The notes under the pieces: generated by a model
What the model saw: the letters and a program-made list of their open reading frames with translations, nothing else
What the model was told of the DNA's origin: nothing
Databases searched by the model: none
DNA from: Pipra filicauda
Lineage: Eukaryota > Chordata > Aves > Passeriformes > Pipridae
Reading direction: 5' to 3'
Assembly (NCBI RefSeq): GCF_003945595.2
Contig: NW_024104314.1
Location: 496,001 to 560,000 of the forward strand
DNA: 64,000 nucleotides
Program-made: the position numbers and the translations under genes
Shown: in pieces, positions 23,749 to 35,047 of the stretch
Layout: each line of letters opens with the position of its first letter
Numbering within the stretch: position 1 is the stretch's first letter

Positions 23749-26320
23749 ACTTTTAAAATGTACTGACAGAATTGAGAATTTTTTTTTGTTGAGATGGTTA
23801 AATATTTAACTGAATTTTAGTATCAAAATTTTGATCACGCTTATGAGAAAGTTTGGAAATTATTACTAAACAGAAAAAAAAAACCAAAACAAAAACTTAA
23901 ACCAAAAAAATGGAGCTATTCCAAACACCTTGGAATGAAAATAATCTGTAAACTATAAGAATATTTCCATGTGTCTGCACTTTTTCATCCATCAGACTTG
24001 GGTTGTTTTTTTTTAATAGCCCTACATTGCTTTTTTTTTAAAAAAAGGCATTTTAGGTCTTCTTTCTAAACACATGAATTTCACTTATGCCATGACTTTA
24101 CAATCCATATTTTGAACCCATTTGCCACGAATTACATGTCACCCCCAGAGCCAAGCAAACAAAGGCTGTATTTTCCTTTCCATCCTGCACACTCCCTGCG
24201 TCACACGGAGCTGCACAGGGTTTGCAGCCTTGCAGGATGCCACTCCCTTTTCCCGGACCAGAAAACATGAGTCAGACTGTTTAGCAAGAAACAAGAGTTT
24301 GCTGGAGAAGCATTTTTTCGTAGCATGTTGTAAACTGGCAGGAGGGAGAGGGCAGAGTTCCAGTCTGGTTTGTATTTATAGATTCATTTAAAAGGGGATG
24401 ACTAATGGCCAGCATAAATTTGAGACGAAGTCCAAAGTAAAAGTGAAACCTTATTGTTTCATGGGAGAAAAAAAAAAGTATATATAAATTATCCAGCCTG
24501 GAAGAGAGGAGCAGAGTTTAGAGCTTGTCACAAAGCTGTGATCCAAGCCCACAGCTTGGCCTTTAAGACAGAAGCCAGTGGCTGCCTCTGCAGTGTCCTC
24601 AGCAGCAGCATAAGGACACACATGCCCCATGGCAAGCTCTGTTTATGTCTACATTTTAGAGGCTTATATCTGCTTTGAAACTTATCCTTAACCTAATTAA
24701 ATTCTTTATGGGTTTGCCTGCTCCTGCTGCCCCTACACAGAGACAGACCCAGGTTCCTCTGGGGCAGTGGACATGCCCCAGCCTCCTGGCACACACCCTC
24801 AGGGGGCAGAGGTGTAGGTGCAACTACAGCTAAACCAAGACATGTGGAGGAAGGTCAAAAGTCTTGTCAACAAGGGATCAGAAAAAAAAAAAAACAACAG
24901 GATATGTGATCTTATATAAAGATCCATAGTAACAGCAGCAGAGAGACAGCCACGCACGACAAGGGATACCTGTGCTGCAGGCAAGCTCCACTGCACCTTG
25001 AGAGTGGTTTGTTCAGGGCTTTGCCTGCTTCCTTTCCATTAAATAGGTCCCAGCAGAAAGAAATGCCACACTGTAGGATGCTGGGCCATTGGCACGGCCC
25101 TTACCCAGCATCTCTGACTGATTGTGCAGCCCACACTGGGACCTGTGCTGCTCCAGCCCCAGCCCAGGCACACCCTGAACCTCCTGGCTCAGCACCAGCT
25201 CAGTGCTGGGGGACCTGGCAGTGTGGCAGTGCTAACACACTCCTTGTCTTTCACACTCTTTACTTACCCTGTTCACCCATTAAAACTCAGACAAAACTTA
25301 CCACCTTCTTAGTTAATTGATTTATTAGTGGGGACAGTCTTACAGCAATAACTTCCAAATTAGAATTCCTCATTTCTGACTCTTCTAAGGGTGTTCTAGA
25401 TTCCCCCATCCAGTAAAAAGGTCACCTCTAAGGTACCATAACATTTCTGTCAGCACTTGGGACAGCTGCCATCACTCAGGATGGGGCTGCACCCCAAAAA
25501 TCCCTGGTTCCAAAGGCAATCTCCTTCCAGCACAGCCCCATGGACAAGATGCAATAAACTCCTAAGCAATCAGCTCATGCAGTGCTCCTCTGGTGGGGGT
25601 TGTTCTGAACACTCTCCATGGCTCAGTCACCACCATTCTGTCTTCACTGGGGTATGGCAGGAACCCCAGGGAAGGCAAAGAAGATGGCAGGCAAAAAAAC
25701 CCTCCCTTTGCTTTTGGCTGGAAAGCAAATAATTTTCCACTTCTACTTCCATTTTTCAAATTACACTCATCTAGTTCTTGTGCTGTCTTATTAAATCATA
25801 TATGAATAAATGTTGCCTAAGAATTAAACATTTCTCTGAGAGACCCAATTTAGCCGTTAGCCATGGTACAATGTTTTGAGATAATTTAGTGGTGGGCACA
25901 AACAACGAAAATCATATGGAAACTGTCAAAAATTAAAATAATTTCTAGCCCAAAGCTGTATTTATAGCACAATGCTTAAGTCTCAAAAAGTGAGATCAGA
26001 TTACTGGTTCAGTGTACCAAAAGAAAGCAATAACAAAAGCCTTGCTCATAAAGGTGTGATGAAAAAGATTAATACAAACCTGAAATCAGTAATCTGAAAG
26101 ACTACTTTATCATACCGTGTCTGAGAGGCATTGGGGAAATATTGACTCATTGGTCATTCAGTGTTTGAAAACATCACACTTTTCATTACACACAAAGCAA
26201 GGTCTTTCCATTTTAGCTCAGTGTGACACCGTTATCACTGTAAATTACCCCAGCACTGTCTCAAAACCCAGAGAACACAACAAGTTTTATTCTTCACTAA
26301 TGCTGTAAAAAAAAAGATGG
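23749..26320. other. Gene-free stretch with T/A homopolymer runs
   Basis: No credible gene was seen. Short homopolymers cluster around 23786, 23874 and 24007-24047, including a T9/A7 palindromic run. A CTCF-like word, CCCTCAGGGGGCAG, lies at 24796-24809 and matches about 12 of 14 consensus positions. The part from 25030 to 25230 is more GC-rich and contains overlapping frames on both strands with no family signature. Confidence 0.5.
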
Positions 26321-26430
26321 GCCCAGATTTCCAAAAGTATCGCAGGTCGACAGGGCTTAAACACCCAAATGCTTGAGCAAATTCTGAATCACATTCCTGA
26401 TTCTGCCTGGTGGCTTTGAAAATCTGAAAA
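26321..26430. repeat. Relic of an ancient palindromic interspersed repeat (tentative)
   Basis: Near-complementary ends CAGATTTCCAAAAG (26324-26337) and CTTTGAAAATCTG (26414-26426) bound a ~100-bp element. The wording 'cagattttcaaaag ... ctttgaaaatctg' is typical of old palindromic amniote repeats. The interior is too degraded for family assignment, and a MITE-like DNA transposon is one possibility. The similarity is from memory of sequence style and needs a library search. Confidence 0.35.
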
Positions 26431-26987
26431 TAAGTTTTCTACCCAAAATATTTCTGGGCACCATTTTAACTCCACAATCCAGACATTATTGATGAAGTAT
26501 GGACTGCATCACACTTAATATATTAGCATTCAATTAGGATCCAGTTTCTGATTATTCACATTAGAAATATCCTTATCAAAAACACGCAGATGGGAGAAGA
26601 TTTTAACAATTATTCTTTTCGTATAGATTCACAGAAAGAAGTCGGGCAAGTATTTCCGTATAAAAATTAATGGAGGTTTGCTAAACTGCTCAATGGTTGA
26701 AACTAATTTCTTTTAATCACCAAGCAAATTAAATATTAAGAAGATACATTTCCCATTTATTTCATAAATTTCTGCACAAGCAGGAATAAAGATTTCCCAT
26801 GTGGCCAAAATCTGAAGAGAGAATGAATTAAAAGCCAGATTTTCAGACTCAACTGAACCCTGTGGTCTCCACTGGAGAGAGATGTTTGCTTTTCCAGCTT
26901 CCCTTCCCATTTCATGCTGCTGCAGAGCAGCTCTGGAGGTGAGAGCTGGAGCAAGGCTTGGCCACCTTGAGGAGTAGGACTTGGGGT
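26431..26987. other. Gene-free stretch, no recognisable feature
   Basis: Minus-strand frames of 82-120 codons at 26713-27163 run into antisense CR1 sequence and are not genes. Nothing else was recognised. Confidence 0.55.
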
Positions 26988-27465
26988 GTTGGTGAGACCC
27001 CACATGTCCAGAGCCCTGGGGCAGCCAAAAGCAAGAAGGATGTGGAGCTGTTGGAGTGAGTCCAGAGGAGACCACAGAGATGATCAGAGGACTGGAGCGT
27101 TTCTCCTGTGAAAACAGGCTGAGAGAGTTTGGGTTGTTCAGCCTGGAGAAGGGAAGGCTCCAAGGAAACCTTACAGAGCCTTCCAGAACCTACAACAGAG
27201 ATGGAGAGGGAGTTTGGATAAGGAAATGAAGTGAAAGAAGGCAGGTTTAGATTAGATATTAAGAAGAAATTCTTCCCTGTGAGGAGGATGAAGCCCTGGC
27301 ACAGGTGGCCCAGAGAAGCTGTGGCTGCCCCATCCCTGGAAGTGTTCCAGGTTGGAACAGGGCTTGGAAAAACCTGGGCTAGTGGAAGATGTCCCTGCAG
27401 GTGAGTGTAACTAAACGATCTTTAAAGTCTCTTCCAACCCAAACCATTCTCTGATTCCATGATTT
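26988..27465 (+). mobile_element. CR1: CR1 LINE, 5'-truncated copy
   Basis: The sequence follows the known avian CR1 3' region in order. It has GGTGAGACCC..., GTCCAGAGGAG, GATGATCAGAGGACTGGAG, CAGGCTGAGAGAGTT and TTCAGCCTGGAGAAG. It continues through AGAAGAAATTCTTCCCTGTGAGG and GTGGCCCAGAGAAGCTGTGG to the terminal CTTCCAACCCAAACCATTCT...GATTCCATGATT. The copy has several internal deletions (near 27165-27240 and 27340-27400), and no reading frame survives. CR1 moves by target-primed reverse transcription, which explains the missing 5' part. Confidence 0.95.
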
Positions 27466-30424
27466 TTTCCTGTGCACAAATCCCTGAAAACTGAGAGACC
27501 TGCAGTGGAATGGAATAAAGGACAACTTTGACTGCCTTAGTACTTCCTTAAATTCCTTCCCACACGTACTTTTTCTTTCGAGTTTCTCCTGTACAAACAC
27601 AGAGTTCAGTGGCTGAGGAAGCTTCCTACAATTAAAATCTCTGTATTTAAAGCCAGACTCTTCTGCCAATTAGTGTTCATAGGAGACATATTTTGCTTAC
27701 ATATTTACACACACCAAAAAGTAATTTTACACTTAAACAGTGATGGTTTGTATTCTGACAAAGAAAACCAGCAGTGTACATCGTGTGTGTGTGTGCAGCC
27801 AGTAGGAGACAGCAGGCAAGCAAGGGCTATGAAAAGTTCAGCAGATATCATTATGCACAATATACTTCTTATTTCTCAGCAGCATGAACAAATTCTGGCA
27901 CTGTGGTTCTTTATGAATAGCACTTGACCCCAGGTGGACCGTTCACATCATCTCCAGAAAAGCTTGAAGAGGGTGGCCCCTGATGAGCCCAGGATGATCC
28001 AGGGAATGAAGCATTTGAGCACAACAGCTCAGGTCAACACTGCTCCGTGAAGAACTTGATTCCTTCGAGAGCAATAAATCTGATGTCGGGCAAAGGAAAA
28101 CCTGCTGCTCCTGGAAGCACACAATGCTCCTGCTGGTAAGAGCTCCCCCAGCCACTCCAGGGGAGTGAGAATCTGTTTAATGAAGATTTCAGGAAAGATA
28201 CTGGCAAGGTAGTTGTCTCTTTTTTTGACCCCATTTTATCTCGTTGCTGCCTCCTAAACCTTGCTGGCTGTGAACACGCTCCAGGCCACAAGCTGGACCT
28301 CTCCTGGGCTCTGCCACTGCCTACAGTGGGTGAGGCAATTGTGCTCCACGAGGCTTCAAATGCTGCTCACAACCACAGCACTCCCTCCTGCCAGAGATTA
28401 AAATCCAGAGATTCACAGTTCTGTGGGTTCAAGAGCCAAGAGGAGTCTGCATGGGAGCTGCTTTCCCTCTCCTGAAATCAATTCCAAACAACAAGGCAAG
28501 CAGTAACACTCTCCTAACAGGGCGGAGAGCCTGGGGAAGCTGCACCCACAGGCACCAAGTAGCCTGGCATGGCTGTGCTTGGACAAGCTCAGGGTGCTGC
28601 TGTGCCAACCTGCAGCTGGTGACCTCCTTCGTGCTGCTCTGTGGTCACCAGGTCCTGCCAAGGGAGCTGAAAGTGGTGATGCAGCACCTTGTAGAAGTCC
28701 TGGGGTGGTTCAACTCTCTAAACCAGGCAAGACACCAGTCAGTGCCCACGGTGTGGAGAGGCTGAGCCACAGCTGCAGTTTCAGGAGTGGAAGCACAGAG
28801 TTAGGGGCAGCTGTGCCTCTGCCAGCTCGGGTGGGCTGGGCCCCTTTTGCCAGCAACCTTCCCACCCCACCAAAGCAGGTGGCTGTGAGTGTGCATAGGA
28901 AGCCCAGACAAAAACCCGAGTGGGATGGAAAAGCTTTTAACTCACTGCAAAAACGACATTATTTCTCCTCTAGATCTGTCTCTCAGATGGGTCAGCTACA
29001 CAAATGTATCCCGGTGTAGAACTGGAGAGAATGAACCTCGTGGCCCCACCAGCACTGGAGAACTCCTGGATGACCCAAAGCCTTTGGTCTGCTCCCCCCT
29101 TCTCTATCCACCACTCGAGGCTCACACCAGACTTGCTCACTGCCTCTAAGTGCTTTACAGGCAGCGTGCATTGCTTTGCTCCCATGGCAGGGCCCTTGGG
29201 ACATCACTGTCATCTTTAAAACCCATTTAGATTGCAGCCAAAAAGCTTGGGTACGTTTCCTGGTCCTCTGTAAGGTGTGCCCTCCTCGGGAGGGTCTGCA
29301 GGATGGATGGTGCTGGAAAACACGCCGTTCCCATGCCATGGAAAATGGATGTGCTCTTGTAAAACCACTGATGTCATTTTTTCACTAGTAAGGGTTTTTT
29401 TCAGAGCCATTGACATCCCAGAAATAAAATTTAAAAAAAAAAGAATTTGTGCATATTTCTTCTGGCTAGCCCAGTGTTTGCAGGGTGCTTCCCCAGCTTG
29501 TTCTGTACACCCAGCTTCTGTCTGCCTGTTTTGTTTTGGCTGTTCTCATTTACATGGTACTTCCTCTCCCTGTGTGGATTTCAAGGTTAGACTGGGGTCA
29601 AGCTGTATCTTTTGCAAATCAGGATGTAAACAAGTCTGGATAACTCACGTGATACAGCTCTGCCCGCCCCCTTTTCTGTTTGGGGTGGGGTTTTTTTAGA
29701 TTTATATTAGCATCAGAAATGATCCAGGATCCTTTTAAAGATCCAATTTCATACTTTCCAGCATCCAGTAAATTGGCTACATAGCAGGAAAATGCCAAGT
29801 GCTCTGAAATAACCAGAGCAAAGGATGCTACAATAAGAAACCCAGCACACAAAAAACTCACCCAAAGAGCAATATCCCGTCAACTAGAATTTGCTACTGT
29901 AGTAAAAAGAGCTTGAATTTTACGTTCCAACAGAAACATCTCCATAAAGCACCTTCACACGCCAAAAACAGGAAAAAAAAGGTTTGATTAGGGATGGAAT
30001 AGGCTTAGAATAATTCAGGCTGGTGAATCCTTGCCAGCTCCACTCCTCCACACATTCCTGCCTGCATTCTGATCTCATTATGCGCCGGGCGAGAGCTTCA
30101 CTGGAACAGTTCTCACCCATCTGCATCCTCTTCTTCCTTCCCAAACTGAAGGAGGATGTATATTTATAACCCCCTCTGAGATACCGTGTGGGTTCAGGGA
30201 GCAAAGGCAGAGCAGGGTGGTGTGTGCTGGGCAGGGCACGGGAGCGCTTGTACAGGTGAGGCACGTGTGTGTTTTCCTGTTCCTCCTGCATTATAAAGGC
30301 AAGGCTTTGTTTCAGATGGGTACATCAGCTGCCCTAATACCTCACAGTTTCTGAATTAAGACCAAAGCTTATGCTCAAACACCAATTTTTCCTCCCACGG
30401 GTATTGAGCATATTGGGATGTATC
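27466..30424. other. Gene-free stretch, relatively GC-rich
   Basis: Several overlapping frames of 80-146 codons lie on both strands (for example 28579-29019 plus and 28992-29339 minus), as expected in stop-poor GC-rich DNA. None has a recognisable domain. A short (GT) run lies at 27783-27796. No known repeat family was recognised. Confidence 0.5.
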
Positions 30425-31130
30425 AAGCAAGGTCCCCTAAGGATCTGTCCCGAATCCAGGTCGATCCAGTGTTCTCACTAATGACTCTGCTCGTAGGAAG
30501 GATGATGCAGAAGGTGCAGATGCTGGGGAAGGTTGTGACTGTTTTGAAAGACTGTCTTAGAATTCACAACAGTCTCGATGAATTGAGCAAAGAGCCTTAA
30601 ATCAAGACATTCAACACAGGCAAGTAAAGGAAGGGCAAATCAAACAAACAAACACAAAATGAGAAATGACTGGTTAAATAAGAGTACTGCAAAATGAGGG
30701 CTGGGAGTTATGGAGGACCCCAGGTGGAATATGACTCAACACTGACACACTACAACAAAAAAAGCCAAGCTCATCCAGTGATGTATTAATACGACCGATG
30801 CGTGTCAGACATCAGAAGCAATTATTCCTTTTCATTAAGCATCAGTGAAACTTCTCTTAGGGTGCAATTTGGAATGCCATATTTTACCAAAAATGCAGAC
30901 AAATTTGAGAGGAAAGTATCCTGCTGTATGGCAAAGCTGAATTCTTCTCCATTTGGTCTAGAAAAGAGGAGACTCAGGAGAGTATGACAGGAGCTTCCAA
31001 CACAGTAAACAAGAATATGTGACAGATAACATAGGAGTTCAGCTAATTCAGAGGGAGCAATATATAAGCTATACATAAGGAAAAGTTTTCTAAGAATAGT
31101 TAAGAGCTGCAGAAGGATATCTGCAGGGTA
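30425..31130 (+). mobile_element. Ancient, highly diverged CR1-type LINE relic (RT C-terminal part)
   Basis: Ordered matches to the 3' half of a CR1/L3-like ORF2 are visible despite heavy decay. The frame from 30418 encodes a stretch including VVTVLKDCLRIHNSLDELSK, which matches the region following the reverse-transcriptase FADD motif (pattern VV..L.D...I.N.LD.L.K). Further on come AATGAGAAATGACTGG, AATGAGGGCTGGGAGTTATG and AGAAGCAATTATTCC. Next are AAAAATGCAGACAAATTTGAGAG, then AGAAAAGAGGAGACTCAGGAG, and finally a weak AAGAATAGTTAAGAGCTGCAG. The wording resembles old reptilian CR1 more than the young avian subfamilies elsewhere here. It is full of stops and indels. Confidence 0.72.
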
Positions 31131-33786
31131 TCTCTGTGTCTGCCTAATTATCCCTGCCTCTCAGCATGGCTGATGATCCCAGGCTGCCTGCACTGTGCCT
31201 GCCTGATTGTCCAATGTCAAAACCGGCTGCTCCGAGCTCGTTGTGTTCTCTCTGCTCCATGCAATGTTTCACAGCACTGCTTTGCATTCTGATGGTGTCG
31301 AGTTCCCTGCAGGACTGCATCGTTCTGAGTCACAGCTCCACTACAAGTGTAGCTGGTCCCAGGTTTCCGGCCTCACCCGCTCCCGCCGGAGCGGCACAGA
31401 CGAGCACTGCTCAGGGCAGGTTTCTGCCAAGGACACAAAGACACAAAGGCAAGCTGAGCAGCACATTAGCTCAGCATGCCAGGAAAACGTGTGGGGCCTG
31501 CTTCCAAAGCCCAGGAAGGCAGGTCACCCTGCTTCATGAAGAGCCAGGGTAACACCAGGCCGGTCTCCAGCAGCATCTTCTCAGGGAAGTGCATCTCCCA
31601 AATCCTTCTCAGTGCTGAGGTTCACTGGCAGCCCTTGCCTCACAGAGAAGCCAGGTCCATCCAAGGTCATCACTACCAAAAAGAAGGGAGGACAGCAATT
31701 CTTCAGCTGCTTATGACAGTAAAAACATTTTTGCTTGTCTGGGCAGCATTCAGCCCTCCACTGTTCCTGCGCTTGGGCTCTGCCTCTTCAGCTGGCACAG
31801 CAATTTCCTGGGATTGGTTTTTCCAAGTTCTCTCACAATCAGTAAGAGGGAGTCTTGCCGGAACACCCAAGGTATAGCTGCCTTTCTGGAGTAAAGCACC
31901 ATGGGCAAGCTAAGGATCATGCCCAAAATGGGAAGCTCAAACAGCACAGGTATCACCAGACTACTGACTGGGAGCCTGTCAGTCATTCCCTTATGGATTA
32001 GTGCCATGGGTTCTTTCCAGGGCTCTTCTTCAGGATGTAACAGCCCTTGTGAGAAGCTCAAAGGACCTCAGTAGTTCCAGTGAGGAACAAAAAATAAAAC
32101 CCTCTTTGTCTCAGAGCTGGAATGTGACCCAATGTGTACATATGGGAAAAAATAATTGGAATAGAAAAAGCTATGGGCAATTGGGCAGATGATGTGCCTG
32201 AGAACTTTGAACATCTGTTGTGTGGTAAATATGCAACCATCAGCTTTTCTCCATAGTCTATAAACAAATTCAAATAAAAGAACAGGATGATAGCTTTTAT
32301 TTATATGAAACTGTCTATCATAGAAGCCCAGGAATGAACACACCGTTGTAAAACACTAACCTGACAGATCAGCTCATCTGCTGACCACTGTTAACAGTCT
32401 ACAGAGTGCATTTCCTCCTAAACAACCTGGATAAAATAGGGCTTTCACGGAATCAGCTCTGCTCTGTCCCCTCTCTCCCTTTGAAGCCCTCCTCTAACAC
32501 ACCTCCTCCTCCTCTAACATGCCACTTCTTCTGTGGGCCCCCTCTCTGATGGATCTATTTCCTGCATGGATCAGCTTCCACCTTGAACGTGCGGGTGTTC
32601 CAAGGTCACACCACTCACCAGAGCTTTGAACACGGGAATTCAGGCTTCTCTCACTTTGCAGGAGCTCCCTAAACCTCCACCACTTCTTACTTCTCATTCA
32701 GCTTCCCCACACCTCTACCCTGCCATGGGGCAACAAGGACAAGTGCTCGGCTGCTTTGAACAAAATGTTTCATGGTTTCCTTGCACCCTCTCCCAGTATC
32801 CTCTGCCATCCCTCCAGCACTTCGAGGACAGGCTTTCTGAAAGGACATCCTTTTTTCCTGTGTGTTTATAATGCCTGGCACAGCCCAGCCTCTTCCAAAC
32901 CTGAGGCTTGCGGGTGCTGTGGTAATAAAAATAAATAGAGGCCTCGCCATTAATTCACCTTCTTTTTCTATGCAGGAAATTGTGATTGGCAGGAAGAATT
33001 TGGGTCAGACGTGCATTTTGTGCTATCTCATTGAAAGCAATAGAGCACTGGGAGACGGAACTGGTGATGTTTAAAGCCAGAAAGGACAAGAAAAAGAGTC
33101 ACCAAAACTCCAAAACACACCCTGTTACAAAGACAGCGAATCACCATCACCGAAGTGATACTTTTTTTTGTTAAAAGAAGGTAAGCACACTTCATTCAAT
33201 GCAGCTTAGTGGCACACTATCAACCACTGGGATATTTTATTACTATTAAATTGTTGCTTTTCATGAATAGATTCTTGGCCAATGGCTGAAGTAAAGCACC
33301 AGCAGAAGATGAGGAGCCTGCAGAGAGCTCAGCTGATAAGAGAATGGGTTAAAGAGAAACTCCTCTTATTTGTGTGACAATCATCTTGTGAGAATATTTT
33401 CCGTCTGTGCTATTTCTGGTTCCCAGTGAGATCGTTCTTACAAGAATATGGAATTAGAATTTGAATACAGGCATAGTAAGAGCACTTTGCATGTGTGCCC
33501 ACACACCCCTCCTCCCCCCACACCTCCATCAGGGAGCTCCACTGCTGAGCAAGGTCAAATTATATCAATAAGGCACTGCAGAAAACCTTTTACATTCCCA
33601 GATTGGTTAGAGAAATTAAACCTCATCTCCTGGGATTTTCAAATCAAGGAATGTTGTTTATTTTAAGGATCACTGTAGCATTATATTTATGACTTACTAA
33701 TCACCTTGGCTTGAAAATCTGTGTCAAATGAGGAAACTATTGCACCTAAAAGATTTGCACGGGATGGCCAGATCCTGTCTGTAGCC
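31131..33786. other. Gene-free stretch, no recognisable feature
   Basis: Frames of 128, 110 and 133 codons (31166-31877) overlap in different phases on the same strand and have no domain signatures. A pyrimidine-rich patch occurs at 32458-32520 and another at 33500-33530. No interspersed repeat was recognised. Confidence 0.55.
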
Positions 33787-33905
33787 ACATGGTCTAATGG
33801 AAAGAAAAGCCTTTTCTGCACAGAGAATTTGAAATTACAGACATGTCCCTGCAATTATGGACTGAGTTACTTAACCTTCCTGACACCAATGTTCTCCCAC
33901 AGGTC
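33787..33905 (+). mobile_element. Possible ancient MIR/CORE-SINE relic
   Basis: The order of words resembles the tRNA-derived and core parts of MIR-type SINEs. It has GGTCTAATGGAAAG at the head, then a degraded middle, then GAGTTACTTAACCTTCC (33864-33880), which matches the MIR core phrase 'aagttacttaacctctc', and finally GTTCTCCC. Similarity is patchy and no A/B box can be defended. It may be chance. Confidence 0.38.
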
Positions 33906-34977
33906 TCTTTAGGGCAGGAGTAACTCTCAGTGCAAGCTTGTTGCAGGAAGAGATTTACTGGAGTGATTGAGGAAATTAGCAACTTTTGGTGCAGCTTGCA
34001 CGCTCCTGGTGTGGTTTTAGCTGTGCCTGCACGTGGCTGCATTTGGCCTCTGCTTTTACAGAGCCCAGGAGAACCCTGAGCACGGCAGAGGGGCAGCACA
34101 GGACACCTCTTGTGCCGTGTCCCCAAACCAGACGTCCACGGTGAGCCCTGGTGGTGCTGAGCTCGGAGCAGAAGGGAAGTCCCTGCTGCACAGACACCCT
34201 TTGCTTGAGACAAGAGACGAGGTGTGACAGCACAAGGAGGCCAGGGGCAATTTTAGGCAGTGCAGCCCTGTTGTCTAACAGGACTGGTTGCCAGTCTGGT
34301 GCTGATCATGTAGAGTCACTGCGCAGCAGCTGACCTGGGCAGCAGGATGGGAGCCTGTGTTTCATTCAAGACTTAAAAAAGGCTCTTAACGAACTCAGTT
34401 TTGTTTTCCAATGATGTAAGTTTTAAAAATTAGCCTCCCAAGGGAGCTAGAGGATACACTTGAACGCTTATTCATGGTAAACAGCTAGAAAGGTCTGTTT
34501 GTGCTACTCCTGCTCGAAACTGTAATGCACTTCTTTATCTTCGTAGTATCAAAAATACAAGGCACTGATTGTGCTTTCAGCTGAAGTAAACCCACCACAA
34601 TCAAATCAAACCTCTAATGCTGGGAAAGAACTGGGCTGTAAGCTCTGCTGATTGAGGAGTCATTATAGCATCACATCCCTACAGTTCACATCCATAAAAG
34701 ACAAGGTAGAACATCACTGGTACAGGATCATAAACCACATACCGGCAAACAGAGACTTTATATTTACTGACTCTTCTAATGGAGTTTTAAAATGTGTCCT
34801 TAATTTGTCAATGAACATTCACATAATTGCATAAACATTAAACGCACGGCGCTGATTGAGCAGAATTGCAAAATCATTGCTTGAGGTTTTCAAATCCCTT
34901 TCCAGACGTTCAGGAATTGATCCTTGTGCCAGTCAGTGAGGGGTGTGACCATTGGCACAGCACAGGAAACTGAAGCA
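33906..34977. other. Gene-free stretch, no recognisable feature
   Basis: Overlapping frames of 60-139 codons on both strands at 33794-34250 lie in a GC-rich patch and show no domain. Nothing else was recognised. Confidence 0.55.
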
Positions 34978-35047
34978 GGAGGACTAAGCTGGACTCAATG
35001 ATCCTTGTGGGTTCCTTCCATCTCAGCATATTCTGTGATTCTGTGAC
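34978..35047 (+). mobile_element. CR1: CR1 LINE 3'-terminal fragment
   Basis: The fragment reads GCTGGACTCAATGATCCTTG, then GTGGGTTCCTTCCATCTCAG, then CATATTCTGTGATTCTGTGA. This is the 3' terminus of an avian CR1 subfamily that ends in ATTCTGTG repeats. Only about 70 bp are present, and the 5' break is ambiguous. Confidence 0.93.
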
